64,000 nt of DNA from Rhodobacteraceae bacterium UBA6197 (GCA_002422085.1 DISZ01000001.1:62001-126000); one strand, 5' to 3'; counted from the first letter of the stretch, positions 1-9,728 are shown. The notes: generated by a model from the letters alone, not told the origin. Program-made: numbers and translations.

Positions 1-614
1 GCCGCAGGCAGGATTGCCCCCCAGGGCGAGCGACGCGCCTCGGGCGGGGACGCCTCTGGCGGGGCATCGGCGCGCTCGATCATCAGCACCGCCAGCGCCA
101 GCAACACCAGCGCCAGCAGGGGGGCGACCAGCGAAGGGCTCCAGCCTGCCTTGCGCGCCAGCCCGGTGCCAAAGGCCGCCAGTGCGAAGGCAAAGGAAAA
201 CAGCGCGTGATTGAGGTTCATCAGATGCAGCGCAAGGCGATCCTCGAGCAAGGATATCCGCACATTGGCCGCAATATCGAGCGTCGACATCGCCGCCCCC
301 ATGACCAGCAACACCAATGCCAGCGACCACAGGCTGCCGATCCAGAGCGGCAAGAACGCCACCCCCGCCACCAGCATCGCGGCCAAAGGCAGCGTCCGAT
401 GCGCCAGTGCCGCACTCAGCCGGGGCGAAACCGCCATTGCCGCCATCCCCCCCGCCGCCGAAAGGATCAGCACTGCACCAAGCTGGCTATCTGTCGCGCC
501 CGCCGCGACCTTGTAGTCCGGCAAGAAGGCCGCGAAGCCACCCCAAAAGACACCCACCGCCGCCAGTCCCGCCCCGGTCGCCCGTGATGCCCGCAATTCT
601 GTCCAAATCGCCAT
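1..614 (-). CDS. MFS transporter, partial (N-terminal part)
   Basis: This is an inner-membrane major facilitator superfamily transporter cut by the left edge of the window. Reading leftward from the ATG at 614 gives 204 residues without a stop. The translation has about six hydrophobic helices: one near residues 14-32, one near 44-62, a pair near 74-108, and a pair near 135-180. They are separated by short arginine-containing loops, as in the first half of a 12-helix MFS protein. After the sixth helix comes an acidic and proline-rich linker, which fits the central cytoplasmic loop. The substrate cannot be read from the sequence. The next gene, rplY, is on the other strand, so the two are divergent and probably unrelated. 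Confidence 0.7.
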   Translation of the reverse strand, partial: MAIWTELRASRATGAGLAAVGVFWGGFAAFLPDYKVAAGATDSQLGAVLILSAAGGMAAMAVSPRLSAALAHRTLPLAAMLVAGVAFLPLWIGSLWSLALVLLVMGAAMSTLDIAANVRISLLEDRLALHLMNLNHALFSFAFALAAFGTGLARKAGWSPSLVAPLLALVLLALAVLMIERADAPPEASPPEARRSPWGAILPA

Positions 615-693
615 ATCAGCCTGCCTCAAAGCGGTTTGAATACCTGTGCCCGGCTGATACCATGGCCTTGGGCGTCGGGCAATTGGTGCTGAC

Positions 694-731
694 GGGAGCC
701 TCCGGCGGGGATATTTGGACGAAGATGAAGC
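694..731 (+). repeat. dispersed intergenic repeat, copy 1
   Basis: The 269-nt gap between the MFS gene and rplY contains GGGAGCCTCCGGCGGGG followed by ATATTTGGACGAAGATGAAG. The first half matches one arm of the large hairpin at 49791-49878, and the second half matches the motif at 13734-13766 and 17309-17370. It is therefore one member of a dispersed repeat family in this chromosome. I see no gene in this gap. Confidence 0.6.
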
Positions 732-883
732 GCAAGGCCGCGCCGGTGGCAGCGATGGCAATTTGCGACGATTGGCATGAGCGGGGGGCTTCCCATCCGG
801 AGGGATGTCTGCTAAGCGGGCCGCCTTGCGGGCGTGCACCCTTGGAGGATGCCCGATAACCTATGGACTAATGGAGATTACCA

Positions 884-1501
884 ATGGCCAAAGAGATCGA
901 GAATCTCGACGCTGTGGTGCGGACGGGGACAGGCAAGGGGGCCGCTCGTCAAGCTCGTCGTGAGGGCTACGTACCCGGCATTGTTTACGGCGACGGCAAA
1001 GACCCGCAGCCGATCAATGTGGACTTCAACAAGCTGCTGACCCGGTTGCGTCGCGGCCGCTTCCTGTCGACCCTGTTCAACCTCAAGGTTGAAGGTCAGG
1101 AAGATGTGCGCGTGATCTGCCGCAGCGTGCAGCGCGATGTCGTCCGGGACATGCCGACGCATATTGACCTGATGCGGGCGCACCGCGCTTCGCGGATCAG
1201 CCTGTTCATCCACGTCACGTTTGAAAACCATGAAGCAGCCCCGGGCCTCAAGCGTGGCGGCACGCTGACCGTGGTGCGGCCGGAAGTGGAACTGGAAGTG
1301 CTGGCCGGGGATATTCCGGACCACATCACCGTGGACCTGACCGGCAAGCAGATCGGCGACGTCATCCACATCGAAGATGTCACGCTGCCGCTCGGTGCCA
1401 AGCCGACGATCGACCGCAACTTCGTCATCGCCAATATCGCGGCGCCCTCGGGCCTGCGGTCGGCCGATAACGAAGAGGAAGCCGAAACCGACGCCGAGTG
1501 A
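884..1501 (+). CDS. rplY: 50S ribosomal protein L25 / general stress protein Ctc
   Basis: L25 binds 5S rRNA in the large ribosomal subunit. The 205-residue protein is the long CTC form: an N-terminal L25 domain (about residues 5-95, with the early segment rich in Arg and ending in a VPGIVYG-type loop), followed by the C-terminal TL5/CTC beta domain (about 100-190), and an acidic tail of Asp/Glu residues. The ATG at 884 follows an ATGGAGATT stretch that supplies a Shine-Dalgarno sequence. A strong terminator lies immediately downstream, and pth follows, the usual rplY-pth order in alphaproteobacteria. Confidence 0.95.
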   Translation: MAKEIENLDAVVRTGTGKGAARQARREGYVPGIVYGDGKDPQPINVDFNKLLTRLRRGRFLSTLFNLKVEGQEDVRVICRSVQRDVVRDMPTHIDLMRAHRASRISLFIHVTFENHEAAPGLKRGGTLTVVRPEVELEVLAGDIPDHITVDLTGKQIGDVIHIEDVTLPLGAKPTIDRNFVIANIAAPSGLRSADNEEEAETDAE

Positions 1502-1518
1502 TCGGTGGCTGAGAGATG

Positions 1519-1549
1519 AACGCGGAGGGCGCTGCTCTCCGCGTTTTTT
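1519..1549 (+). terminator. rho-independent terminator after rplY
   Basis: A 9-bp stem AACGCGGAG / CTCCGCGTT with a 9-nt loop is followed by a run of T residues. It begins 18 nt after the rplY stop, so rplY is probably transcribed separately from pth. Confidence 0.85.
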
Positions 1550-1628
1550 GTTGCCTTGAAGGGCGGCGGGCGGCGCTTGCGCGTTGGCGTGGCGGGGCCT
1601 AGTTTGGCCCGGACCAGAGGATGGGGCG

Positions 1629-2378
1629 ATGAAGCTTTTTGTAGGGCTGGGCAATCCGGGCGCGAAATATGCGGGCAACCGGCACAACATCGGCTTCTTG
1701 GCGGTAGACCGGATCGCCGAGGACCACGGCTTTGCGCCCTGGAAGACCAGGTTTCAGGGCCTGGTCAGCGAGGGGCGTCTGGGCGACGAACGCGTGGCGC
1801 TGCTCAAGCCCGGCACGTTCATGAACCTGTCGGGGCAGGCGGTCGGCGAGGCGGCACGGTTCTACAAGCTGGAGCCAGCCGATATCGTCGTGTTCCACGA
1901 CGAACTGGATCTGGCGCCGGGCAAGATCCGCGTCAAGCAGGGCGGCGGCCATGCCGGACACAACGGGCTTCGGTCGCTCCATGCGCATATTGGTGAGGCC
2001 TATGGTCGGGTGCGTCTGGGGATTGGCCATCCGGGTCACAAGGACCGCGTGGCGGGCTATGTGTTGTCGGATTTCGCCAAGGCCGATCAGATCTGGCTGG
2101 ACGATCTCTTGCGCGGCATCAGCGACGGGGCAGTGGCCCTCGCGGCGGGCGACGGGGCAAGGTTCCTGAACGCGGTGGCGCTGCGGGTCAACCCGCCGCG
2201 CGCGTCCAGCGGCACGCAGACCGGCAGGGCACACGGCGGCGGCAAAGGCGCGGCGGCGGCGGCCGAGGCGGCGACAGGGAAGGCGCCACCCTCTTCGCCC
2301 CGGATCGACCCGCCAGAGGCCGTCGCGCCGGATAGCCGCTCGGCGATGGAAAAGCTGATGGATCGGTTCCGCCGCTAG
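1629..2378 (+). CDS. pth: peptidyl-tRNA hydrolase
   Basis: Pth hydrolyses the ester bond of peptidyl-tRNAs released by stalled ribosomes and recycles the tRNA. The N-terminus has the family signature GLGNPG followed by the catalytic His (residue 19, in NRHNIGF). Further conserved positions are the FHDELDL motif near residue 92 and [10 protein letters not shown] near 110. The catalytic core ends around residue 190. The remaining 60 residues are a low-complexity Ala/Gly/Pro-rich tail ending in a short basic helix ([10 protein letters not shown]), so the 249-residue protein is longer than the E. coli enzyme. Tails of this kind are common in Rhodobacteraceae. The start at 1629 was chosen because the conserved domain begins directly at this ATG. 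Confidence 0.95.
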   Translation: MKLFVGLGNPGAKYAGNRHNIGFLAVDRIAEDHGFAPWKTRFQGLVSEGRLGDERVALLKPGTFMNLSGQAVGEAARFYKLEPADIVVFHDELDLAPGKIRVKQGGGHAGHNGLRSLHAHIGEAYGRVRLGIGHPGHKDRVAGYVLSDFAKADQIWLDDLLRGISDGAVALAAGDGARFLNAVALRVNPPRASSGTQTGRAHGGGKGAAAAAEAATGKAPPSSPRIDPPEAVAPDSRSAMEKLMDRFRR

Positions 2379-2489
2379 GGCGTTTGCGCCGCAAATCCCC
2401 GCAAGACCCCTTTGCCCGGCCGCACTGGCGCGACGGCAGGCTTGCGGCGCCGCCGCCGGCATGGTTCCTTTCGCGCAGGAGGAAATCTC

Positions 2490-3647
2490 ATGCGGTTCAT
2501 ACGTCTTGCCCTGCGCGGGCTTTTGGTTCTGGTGCTGGTGCTGGCGGCGGCCGCGCTTTGGAAGCGCGAAGAGATCACCCGCCTTCTGGCCGTCAACAGC
2601 CTGTTCACCGCCGAAAAGATCACCTCGAACTTTTCGCATATGGATCAGTTGTTCTTGACCCGCCCCTTGCCGCGCGGCGCGGCCCCCGCCTCGGTGTTGC
2701 CGAAGGGCGCGCCGATCACCCTGCCGCAATCGATGCCCGCCTGGATCGAGGCGCGCTGGGTGACGGCGATGGTGGTGCTGAAAGACGGTCAACTGGTGCA
2801 TGAAGCCTACTATCGCGGCACCGCGCCCGAGGATCTTCGGATCAGTTGGTCGGTGGCGAAAAGCTTTCTATCGGCCCTGTTCGGCACCCTCCACGCCGAT
2901 GGCACGATCCCGGATCTGAACGCGCAGGTCGTGCAATTCGCGCCCGTGCTGAAGGGCTCGGCCTATGACGGCGCGACGATCCGCGATGTGTTGACGATGT
3001 CGTCGGGCGTTGCCTTCAACGAGGACTACCTGGACTTTGACTCGGACATCAACCGGATGGGGCGGGTTCTGGCACTGGGCGGGTCGATCGACAGCTTTGC
3101 GGCGGGCTTGACCGGGCGCGAGGCCGAACCGGGCAGCCGGATGCATTACGTCTCGATCGACACCCATGTGCTGGGCATGGTGATTGCCGGTGCGACCGGG
3201 CGCGATCCGGCGGATCTGCTGGACGAACGGATCATCCAGCCTCTGGGGCTGGAGCGCGCACCCTACTACCTGACCGACGGCGAAGGCGTGTCTTTCGTGC
3301 TGGGCGGGCTGAACCTGACCACGCGCGACTATGCCCGGATGGGGCAGTTGTTCTTGCAAGACGGCCAGTGGCAGGGCCGGCAACTGGTGCCCGCCGATTG
3401 GGTGGCGCAGTCGACGGCCTTGCAGGCGCCGGGTGGGGCGGGCTACGGTTACCAATGGTGGGTGCCGGTCGATAGCGCCGACCATGGCAACGACTACTTC
3501 GCGCATGGGATCTACGGCCAGTATATCTACATCAACCCGGCCCACGCGGTGGTGATTGCGGTCAATTCCGCCGACCGCAGCTTCAAGGAACCGGGCGTCG
3601 AAGATGGCAATCTGGCGCAATTGCGCGGCCTGGCGGAAAGTCTGTAA
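2490..3647 (+). CDS. membrane-anchored serine hydrolase, beta-lactamase/PBP-like family
   Basis: This 385-residue protein has a single N-terminal membrane anchor (about residues 6-23) followed by a periplasmic class C beta-lactamase/DD-peptidase-like domain. The active-site SxxK tetrad is SVAK at 121-124. The tyrosine of the second motif is Tyr220 (HYVS), and an HG motif (FAHGIYGQ, near 335) stands in for the KTG element. The family includes esterases, carboxypeptidases and 6-aminohexanoate hydrolase-like enzymes, so the substrate is not predictable. AGGAGG lies at the expected distance before the ATG at 2490. Confidence 0.85.
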   Translation: MRFIRLALRGLLVLVLVLAAAALWKREEITRLLAVNSLFTAEKITSNFSHMDQLFLTRPLPRGAAPASVLPKGAPITLPQSMPAWIEARWVTAMVVLKDGQLVHEAYYRGTAPEDLRISWSVAKSFLSALFGTLHADGTIPDLNAQVVQFAPVLKGSAYDGATIRDVLTMSSGVAFNEDYLDFDSDINRMGRVLALGGSIDSFAAGLTGREAEPGSRMHYVSIDTHVLGMVIAGATGRDPADLLDERIIQPLGLERAPYYLTDGEGVSFVLGGLNLTTRDYARMGQLFLQDGQWQGRQLVPADWVAQSTALQAPGGAGYGYQWWVPVDSADHGNDYFAHGIYGQYIYINPAHAVVIAVNSADRSFKEPGVEDGNLAQLRGLAESL

Positions 3648-3659
3648 CTGGGGGACGCG

Positions 3660-4034
3660 ATGGAAAAGCTGCCTGCTGTCAATGTCTTGGGGGGCATTCT
3701 CGAACCTTGCTCGTATAGCCCACGCACCGGGTTTTTCCGCGACGGGCTCTGCAATACCTGTTTTGAGGACCGTGGTAGCCATACCGTTTGCGTGCTGATG
3801 ACGGCAGAGTTTCTGGCATGGTCGGCCTATGTCGGCAACGATCTGAGCCGCTCGCGCCCAGAGTTGGGCTTTGACGGCTTGCACCCCGGCGACCGCTGGT
3901 GCCTGTGCGCCACCCGTTTCATGGAGGCGCATGACGAAGGCTGTGCGCCCCAGGTGCTGTTGGCGGCGACGCACCGCGCGGCCCTTGACGTGGTACCGCT
4001 GGAGGTGCTTCGCCTATACGCCTATCAGAAATGA
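3660..4034 (+). CDS. DUF2237 family protein
   Basis: A 124-residue cytosolic protein of the DUF2237 family, recognisable by the opening block NVLGGxLxxC, the middle CNTCFEDRGSHTVC-like cysteine cluster, and the later GDRWCLCATRF segment. The function of the family is not known. Five to six conserved cysteines suggest metal or redox chemistry, but this is inference. It starts 12 nt after the serine hydrolase stop and is probably cotranscribed with it. Confidence 0.85.
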   Translation: MEKLPAVNVLGGILEPCSYSPRTGFFRDGLCNTCFEDRGSHTVCVLMTAEFLAWSAYVGNDLSRSRPELGFDGLHPGDRWCLCATRFMEAHDEGCAPQVLLAATHRAALDVVPLEVLRLYAYQK

Positions 4035-4173
4035 AAAGCCCGCCGGCAAGGCGCGGGCCAGCGTCAGGGTGAACCAGTGCGGGGCAGGGCAATGTCAGGA
4101 CGGGGCAACGTCAGGGCAGAGCATTGGCGGGACGGGGCGATACGACCGCCAAACCGTGGCCAGCGCCCGAAAA

Positions 4174-4596
4174 TCAGGTCTTGCGGACGCGGATCACCAC
4201 ATCGACACGCGTGATTTCGGCACCTTCGGGCGCTTCCGGCAGGCGCGAGATCTCAAGCTCTTCGGCAGGCGCGTCGGTGATCTCGGCGCTGTCTTCCCAA
4301 TAGTAATGCGGGTGATCGTCCATCCGCGTGTCGAAATAGGACCGCACCCCATCGACCGTGATTTCGTGCATCAAACCGACTTCGCAAAACGCGCGCAGTG
4401 TGTTGTAGACCGTTGCCAACGACACCGCTTCGCCGCTGTCGCGCGCGGCGGCATAAAGCCCTTCGGCCGTGACATGACGGTTGTGCCCGTCGCCGATCAG
4501 CAGCGTGGCCAACGACAGACGCTGCCGCGTCGGGCGCAAACCGCCCCGCGCCAACCATCCCTGCCCTCGCTCTGCCGCAATGGCCTTCATCGTCAT
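4174..4596 (-). CDS. irrA: iron response regulator Irr, Fur family
   Basis: Irr is the haem-responsive Fur-family repressor of alphaproteobacteria that controls haem synthesis and iron storage. The protein (about 140 residues) has the Fur winged helix: RPTRQR near the N-terminus and the recognition helix VSLATVYNTL near residue 60. The metal/haem-binding region DDHPHYYWED is a variant of the usual His-rich HHH block. A GTG at 4602 is also in frame, but the ATG at 4596 is better placed behind GGGAG. It is divergent from fabA, an arrangement widespread in this order. Confidence 0.88.
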   Translation of the reverse strand: MTMKAIAAERGQGWLARGGLRPTRQRLSLATLLIGDGHNRHVTAEGLYAAARDSGEAVSLATVYNTLRAFCEVGLMHEITVDGVRSYFDTRMDDHPHYYWEDSAEITDAPAEELEISRLPEAPEGAEITRVDVVIRVRKT

Positions 4597-4783
4597 ATGC
4601 ACATACTCCCTGCGGCACTATAACGCCCCCCCGGCGGGCAATTCAATGCCTAACTCCGCGGCCCTTCGGTGCAGACTTGTCCAAGGCATCTGTCGTAGTG
4701 AAACCCTGCGGCCTTGCCTCGGATCAGGGGCGGATGATAGAGGATTGGAAAAGCAAAAGCCAATCACGGGGGGATGAGGTCCG

Positions 4784-5293
4784 ATGGCAGGGTATCCGAC
4801 GCGCTTCGAGCGGGAAGATCTGTTGAAATGCGCGCGCGGCGAGATGTTCGGCCCGGGCAATGCCCAACTGCCTGAACCGCCGATGCTGATGATGGACCGC
4901 ATCACCGATATCTCGGCCGATGGCGGGCTGCACGGCAAAGGCCATGTGGTTGCCGAATTCGATATTTCTCCCGATCTGTGGTTCTTTTCGTGCCACTTTC
5001 CGGGCAATCCGATCATGCCCGGCTGTCTGGGTCTGGACGGTTTGTGGCAATTGACCGGGTTCAACCTGGGTTGGCGCGGCTGGCAGGGGCGCGGCTATGC
5101 CTTGGGCGTGGGCGAGGTCAAACTGACCGGCATGGTCCGGCCGGACCGCAAGATGCTGACCTACAAGGTTGATTTCACCAAGGCGATCCAGACCCGGCGC
5201 CTGACCATGGGCGTGGCCGACGGTATTGTCGAAGCCGACGGCGAGGTCATCTACATCGTCAAGGATATGAAAGTCGCTCTCTCCGAGAGTTGA
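4784..5293 (+). CDS. fabA: 3-hydroxydecanoyl-ACP dehydratase/isomerase
   Basis: FabA dehydrates 3-hydroxyacyl-ACP and isomerises trans-2- to cis-3-decenoyl-ACP, the branch point for unsaturated fatty acids. The protein is 169 residues, the standard length. The catalytic His71 lies in [13 protein letters not shown] and the catalytic Asp85 in LGLDGLWQL. It is the first gene of a fabA-fabB-fabI operon (gaps of 20 and 6 nt) with a GGATGAGG ribosome site before the ATG. Confidence 0.97.
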   Translation: MAGYPTRFEREDLLKCARGEMFGPGNAQLPEPPMLMMDRITDISADGGLHGKGHVVAEFDISPDLWFFSCHFPGNPIMPGCLGLDGLWQLTGFNLGWRGWQGRGYALGVGEVKLTGMVRPDRKMLTYKVDFTKAIQTRRLTMGVADGIVEADGEVIYIVKDMKVALSES

Positions 5294-5313
5294 CCAAAGC
5301 AAGGAGGCCGCTC

Positions 5314-6543
5314 ATGCGCCGCGTCGTCATTACCGGGCTGGGGATCATCTCGCCCATCGGCAATAGCGCCGAAGAAGTCACCGAAAGCCTGCGCACGGGT
5401 CGCTCGGGCATTGTCGCCGCCCCCGACTACGCCGAACACGGCTTTCGCAGCCAGGTCAAGGGCCAGCCCAACATCGTGCTCGAGGACCATATCGACAAGC
5501 GCAACCTGCGCTTCATGGGGCCGGGCGCGGCCTACAACTTCTTGTCGATGGAACAGGCGATCCGCGACGCGGGGTTGGAAGAGGCCGATATCTCGAACCC
5601 GCGCACCGGGCTTGTCATGGGCTCTGGCGGCCCATCGACCAGCAACTTTTTTCTGGCGCACCAGACAGTTATCGAAAAAGGCGCGCCCAAGAAGATGGGC
5701 CCCTTCATGGTCACGCGCTGCATGAGCAGCACCAACTCGGCCTGTCTCGCGACGCCGTTCCACATCAAGGGCGTGAACTATTCGATCACCTCGGCGTGCT
5801 CAACCTCGGCGCATTGCATCGGCAACGGCGTCGAACTGATCCAGATGGGCAAGCAAGACATCGTCTTTGCCGGCGGCGGCGAGGAACTGGACTGGACGCT
5901 GTCGTGCCTGTTTGACGCGATGGGCGCGATGTCGTCGAAATACAACGACACCCCCGAAACGGCCAGCCGCGCCTTTGACGCCAACCGCGACGGCTTTGTC
6001 ATCGCCGGCGGCGGTGGCGTGGTGGTGCTGGAAGAACTGGGCCACGCGCTGGCCCGCGGCGCCAAGATCTACGGCGAAGTCACCGGCTACGGCGCCACCT
6101 CGGACGGGCACGACATGGTCGCCCCCTCGGGCGAGGGCGGCGAACGTTCCATGCGGCTGGCGGTGGCGACCCTGCCCGAGGGCCGCAAGGTCAGCTATAT
6201 CAACGCGCATGGCACCTCGACCGTGGCCGGCGACGTGACCGAAGTCGAGGCCGTCCGCCGCGTCTTTGGCGAGGGCAATGTGCCGCCGATCTCGTCCACG
6301 AAATCGTTGACCGGGCACAGCCTGGGTGCCACCGGCGTGCATGAGGTGATCTATAGCCTGTTGATGATGCAGGGGAAATTCATCTGCGCCTCGGCCAATG
6401 TGACCGACCTTGACCCGGCGATCCGCCCCGAGGAAATTGCCACCACCCTGCGCGAAGGCGTAGAGATTGACAGTGTGCTGTCCAACAGCTTCGGCTTTGG
6501 CGGCACCAATGCGACCCTCGTGATGAGTAAATTTGAAGGGTGA
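5314..6543 (+). CDS. fabB: 3-oxoacyl-ACP synthase I
   Basis: FabB elongates cis-3-decenoyl-ACP and is needed for unsaturated fatty acid synthesis together with FabA. The 409-residue protein has the KAS I/II catalytic triad: Cys162 (SACSTSAH), His299 (NAHGTST) and His335 (TGHSLGA). The start at 5314 sits behind a perfect AAGGAGG, which rules out the in-frame ATG upstream at 5290. Confidence 0.97.
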   Translation: MRRVVITGLGIISPIGNSAEEVTESLRTGRSGIVAAPDYAEHGFRSQVKGQPNIVLEDHIDKRNLRFMGPGAAYNFLSMEQAIRDAGLEEADISNPRTGLVMGSGGPSTSNFFLAHQTVIEKGAPKKMGPFMVTRCMSSTNSACLATPFHIKGVNYSITSACSTSAHCIGNGVELIQMGKQDIVFAGGGEELDWTLSCLFDAMGAMSSKYNDTPETASRAFDANRDGFVIAGGGGVVVLEELGHALARGAKIYGEVTGYGATSDGHDMVAPSGEGGERSMRLAVATLPEGRKVSYINAHGTSTVAGDVTEVEAVRRVFGEGNVPPISSTKSLTGHSLGATGVHEVIYSLLMMQGKFICASANVTDLDPAIRPEEIATTLREGVEIDSVLSNSFGFGGTNATLVMSKFEG

Positions 6544-6549
6544 TCCGAC

Positions 6550-7338
6550 ATGGCTGATCTGATGAAGGGCAAACGCGGCCTGGTGATGGGGGTCGCGAAT
6601 GAACGCTCGATCGCCTGGGGCATCGCTTCGGCGCTGCGGGCCGAAGGCGCCGAGCTTGCCTTTTCCTATCAGGGCGACGCGTTTGGCAAGCGGGTCGAAC
6701 CGCTGGCCGCCTCGGTCGGGTCGAGCCTGCTGGTCGATGTCGATGTGAATGACGACGCCAGCCTTGACGCCGCCTTCGCGCGGCTAAAGGCCGAATGGGG
6801 CACGATGGATTTTCTGATCCATGCCATCGCCTATTCCGACAAGAACGAACTGACCGGCCGCTTCATCCACACAAGCCGCGATAACTTCAAGAATTCATTG
6901 GCTATTTCGTGCTATTCCTTCATCGACGTATCGCGCCGCGCGGCCGAGATGATGCCCGACGGCGGGTCACTGGTGACGCTGACCTATGGCGGCTCGAACC
7001 GGGTGACGCCGTTTTACAACGTCATGGGTGTGGCCAAGGCGGCGCTGGAATCCTCGGTTCGCTATCTGGCCAACGACCTTGGACCCGACAAGATCCGCGT
7101 CAACGCTGTCTCTCCGGGGCCGATGAAAACGCTGGCCGGGGCGGCTATCGGCGGCGCGCGCAAGACCTTTCGCCACACCGAAGCCAACGCCCCGCTGCGC
7201 CAGAACGCAACGCTCGAGGCAGTGGGCGGTGCGGCGGTTTTCCTGTGCTCGGATTACGGCAACTGCACCACCGGCGAAATCGTGACCGTGGATTGCGGCT
7301 ATCATGTTCTGGGCATGCCGCAACCCGACAACATCTGA
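6550..7338 (+). CDS. fabI: enoyl-ACP reductase (NADH)
   Basis: FabI reduces trans-2-enoyl-ACP in the last step of each elongation cycle. The 262-residue short-chain dehydrogenase-type protein has the modified nucleotide loop GVANERSIAWG, and Tyr146, Tyr156 and Lys163 at the same numbers as in E. coli FabI (Tyr156 and Lys163 in FYNVMGVAK). It starts 6 nt after fabB. The cluster thus links the unsaturated branch enzymes to the general reductase in one transcript, ended by the terminator at 7354. Confidence 0.96.
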   Translation: MADLMKGKRGLVMGVANERSIAWGIASALRAEGAELAFSYQGDAFGKRVEPLAASVGSSLLVDVDVNDDASLDAAFARLKAEWGTMDFLIHAIAYSDKNELTGRFIHTSRDNFKNSLAISCYSFIDVSRRAAEMMPDGGSLVTLTYGGSNRVTPFYNVMGVAKAALESSVRYLANDLGPDKIRVNAVSPGPMKTLAGAAIGGARKTFRHTEANAPLRQNATLEAVGGAAVFLCSDYGNCTTGEIVTVDCGYHVLGMPQPDNI

Positions 7339-7353
7339 TCGCCAGATCCACGG

Positions 7354-7380
7354 AAAGGGGGCCAGTTGGCCCCTTTTTTA
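7354..7380 (+). terminator. rho-independent terminator of fabABI
   Basis: The stem AAAGGGGGCCA / TGGCCCCTTT with a short GT loop is followed by TTTTTT, 15 nt after the fabI stop. Confidence 0.88.
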
Positions 7381-7425
7381 TTTCCCGTCGTCATGGCACC
7401 CTCGGCGCATCAGAGGGGAGAGAAC

Positions 7426-8103
7426 ATGGCCATATCGCTTTGCGTCTTTGACGCCTACGGCACCTTGTTCGACGTGAACGCCGCCGCGCGCACCGCCGCC
7501 GCCGATGATCCGCGCCTGATCGCACTCTGGCCGAAGCTGGCCGAGGATTGGCGCAAAAAACAACTGGAATACAGTTGGTTACGCGAAATCATGGGGCAGT
7601 ATGCCGATTTCTGGCAGCTGACCGGCGAGGCGCTCGACTGGGCGATGGAGGCCGCCGGGATCAGTGACACGGCCCTGCGCGACCGGCTGATGGCGCTTTA
7701 CGGCGAACTGCCCGCCTACCCCGAGGTGCCGCAGGTTCTGACGACGCTGCGGGCCCGCGGGCTAAAGACCGCGATCTTGTCAAATGGCGCGCCCGGGATG
7801 TTGGCCGACGCGGTTCGTTCGGCCCGGATCGGCGGGCTTCTGGATGCGGTCCTGTCGGTCCACGACATCGCCCGGTTCAAGCCTGCGATGCCGGTTTACG
7901 CGCTGGTAGCACAGCGTTTTGGCACCCTCCCGGACGAAGTTTTGTTTGTTTCGTCAAATGGTTGGGATGCGGCGGGTGCGACGGGTGCGGGGTTTGAAGT
8001 CGCTTGGGTCAACCGCGCCGGCCTGCCGATGGACCGCCTGCCCTACCGGCCCGCGCATCAGTTGAGCGACCTTGGCGCCCTGCCCGGCCTGTTGTCGGCC
8101 TAG
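7426..8103 (+). CDS. haloacid dehalogenase type II, HAD superfamily
   Basis: L-2-haloacid dehalogenases replace the halogen of short 2-haloacids through an aspartyl ester. The 225-residue protein shows the HAD motif I FDAYGTLFD with nucleophile Asp9, motif II LSNG, the motif III Lys (RFKP), and the SSNGWD block that marks type II haloacid dehalogenases. Its true substrate could equally be another small phosphorylated or halogenated acid. It overlaps the convergent gene by the shared tetranucleotide CTAG at 8100-8103, which supplies both stop codons. Confidence 0.85.
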   Translation: MAISLCVFDAYGTLFDVNAAARTAAADDPRLIALWPKLAEDWRKKQLEYSWLREIMGQYADFWQLTGEALDWAMEAAGISDTALRDRLMALYGELPAYPEVPQVLTTLRARGLKTAILSNGAPGMLADAVRSARIGGLLDAVLSVHDIARFKPAMPVYALVAQRFGTLPDEVLFVSSNGWDAAGATGAGFEVAWVNRAGLPMDRLPYRPAHQLSDLGALPGLLSA

Positions 8104-8705
8104 TCGTCGTCAGACGGTGGGATGTGCTTGCGAAGCGCCGCCCGCAACGCCTCTTGCCGGGTCAGATAGGCCTCGGCATCGCCAAAATCGACAAAGTCCG
8201 GGTAATGCCGATGCGCCCCGGCCACGCGGCGTGCATGTTTGATCGGGCACCAGTATTGCTCGGTCCGGGCAGCCACCTCGGTGACATAGGCCAGCAGCCC
8301 GTTGCCATAGCCGCAGTAGACGCAGTTCAGCTTTTGAATACCGTTGAGATAGCCCAACTGCTGACGATCAATGACGATGTAGTCGCGCCGCCGAACCTTG
8401 GGCACCCGATAGACAGGAAAGCAGATCGCCTGATAGGCGCTGACAAAAATATCCAATAAAACGAATGGGATAATCAGAGAGTAGATCACCGGGGCAGTCA
8501 GCGCCACCAACAAACGCGTGCGCCGCAAGAACACCCAAAGCCGCACTCGGGCCGCGCGGTGGGCCTCGCGGACGCCCTCTTCAAAGATCACGCGGCCCTT
8601 CTCGACGCGGTATTTCAACGCCGCGCGGCGGGTCTCGAAAGCGGTCTCCAACTCGTCTTGCAACGCGCGCAAGCGTGCCAATACTGTGTCGATCTGAGGG
8701 GCCAT
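8100..8705 (-). CDS. conserved membrane protein with cysteine cluster, function unknown
   Basis: A 201-residue protein that I cannot assign. Residues 1-65 are charged and probably helical (coiled-coil-like, Glu/Arg/Ala-rich). A hydrophobic segment of about 28 residues (near 70-98) follows, and then a soluble part containing LNCVYCGYGNGLLAYV and, 15 residues on, YWCPIKHARR. The C-x-x-C plus C-P pattern could bind metal. The C-terminus is acidic (DDD). The gene is convergent with the dehalogenase and divergent from the hydrolase at 8816. Confidence 0.75.
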   Translation of the reverse strand: MAPQIDTVLARLRALQDELETAFETRRAALKYRVEKGRVIFEEGVREAHRAARVRLWVFLRRTRLLVALTAPVIYSLIIPFVLLDIFVSAYQAICFPVYRVPKVRRRDYIVIDRQQLGYLNGIQKLNCVYCGYGNGLLAYVTEVAARTEQYWCPIKHARRVAGAHRHYPDFVDFGDAEAYLTRQEALRAALRKHIPPSDDD

Positions 8706-8815
8706 GGTGATCTCCGTTCGCAGTGATATGACCACAAACCTGAGGCCAGCCCAAGCCCCTTCCACCGGACGCCGCGCTGTGGCAGGTTTCGCACGACACG
8801 TCAAAGGACCGCAGC

Positions 8816-9646
8816 ATGAGCCAGAGCCATTTCACCGCCGCCGACGGCGCCCGCCTTGCCTATCGCGACGAGGGCGCGGGAATGCCGGTGATCGGCCTTG
8901 CCGGGTTGACGCGGACCGGCGCAGATTTCGACTATTTGGCACCACATCTGGTAGATGTGCGGCTGATCCGCCCTGATTATAGGGGGCGTGGCGGGTCGGA
9001 TTGGACCGGCGCGGCCAGCTATACCGTGCCGCAAGAGGCCCGCGACGTGGTCGCGCTGATGGACCATCTGGGGCTGGAAAAGGCGGCGATCATCGGCACC
9101 TCGCGCGGCGGGCTGGTCGGGATGCTGATCGCCGCGACCGCCAAGCCGCGGCTACTGGGCCTGTGTCTGAACGATGTCGGCCCAGAGATCGAGCGCGCCG
9201 GGCTGGAGCGGATCTTCGACTATGTCGGGCGCAATCCGCGCGCCAGAACCTATGACGAACTGGCGGCCCGGCTGCCCGATCTGATGCCGGGGTTTGCCAA
9301 TGTCCCCCCCAGCCGTTGGGCCGAGGAGGTGCGTCACCACTATATCGAGGATGCCTCGGGGTTGCGCCTTACCTATGACCCGGCGCTGCGGGCAGCGTTT
9401 CTGGCCGCGTTCGAAGGCCCCGAGGTGGACCTGTGGCCGCTGTTTGACGCCTGCGCCGGCCTGCCGCTGTGCCTGATCCGGGGCGCGAACTCGGATCTTC
9501 TCGGCCGCAAAGCCACCGCGCGGATGCGCGCCGAACGGCCCGACATGGTCTTTGCCGAAGTCCCCGACCGGGCGCATATTCCGTTTCTGGACGAGCCCGA
9601 GGCGGTGGCCGCGATCCGCACCTGGCTTGGGGCGCTAAGAGGTTGA
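8816..9646 (+). CDS. alpha/beta-fold hydrolase
   Basis: A 276-residue cytosolic alpha/beta hydrolase with no signal peptide. The nucleophile elbow is GTSRGG with Ser96. The oxyanion-loop region lies near GLAGLTRTG, the DYRGRGGSD segment near residue 54 is typical of the family, and the catalytic His is in DRAHIPFLDEP near the C-terminus. The cap region is helical (about 130-190). Substrate unknown. The nearest family members are annotated as general esterases or lactonases. Confidence 0.85.
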   Translation: MSQSHFTAADGARLAYRDEGAGMPVIGLAGLTRTGADFDYLAPHLVDVRLIRPDYRGRGGSDWTGAASYTVPQEARDVVALMDHLGLEKAAIIGTSRGGLVGMLIAATAKPRLLGLCLNDVGPEIERAGLERIFDYVGRNPRARTYDELAARLPDLMPGFANVPPSRWAEEVRHHYIEDASGLRLTYDPALRAAFLAAFEGPEVDLWPLFDACAGLPLCLIRGANSDLLGRKATARMRAERPDMVFAEVPDRAHIPFLDEPEAVAAIRTWLGALRG

Positions 9647-9707
9647 ATTGCGGAATATTATTTCCATCATATCGGCATCATAAACGCCTCATATGAAATT
9701 GTGACGG

Positions 9708-9728
9708 GTGGGGCGCGCGCCCCCCCAC
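9708..9728. terminator. GC-rich hairpin between convergent genes
   Basis: GTGGGGCGC and its complement GCGCCCC...CAC form a compact hairpin between the hydrolase (+) and thyX (-). No clear T tract follows on either strand, so it may be only a weak bidirectional terminator. Confidence 0.35.
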
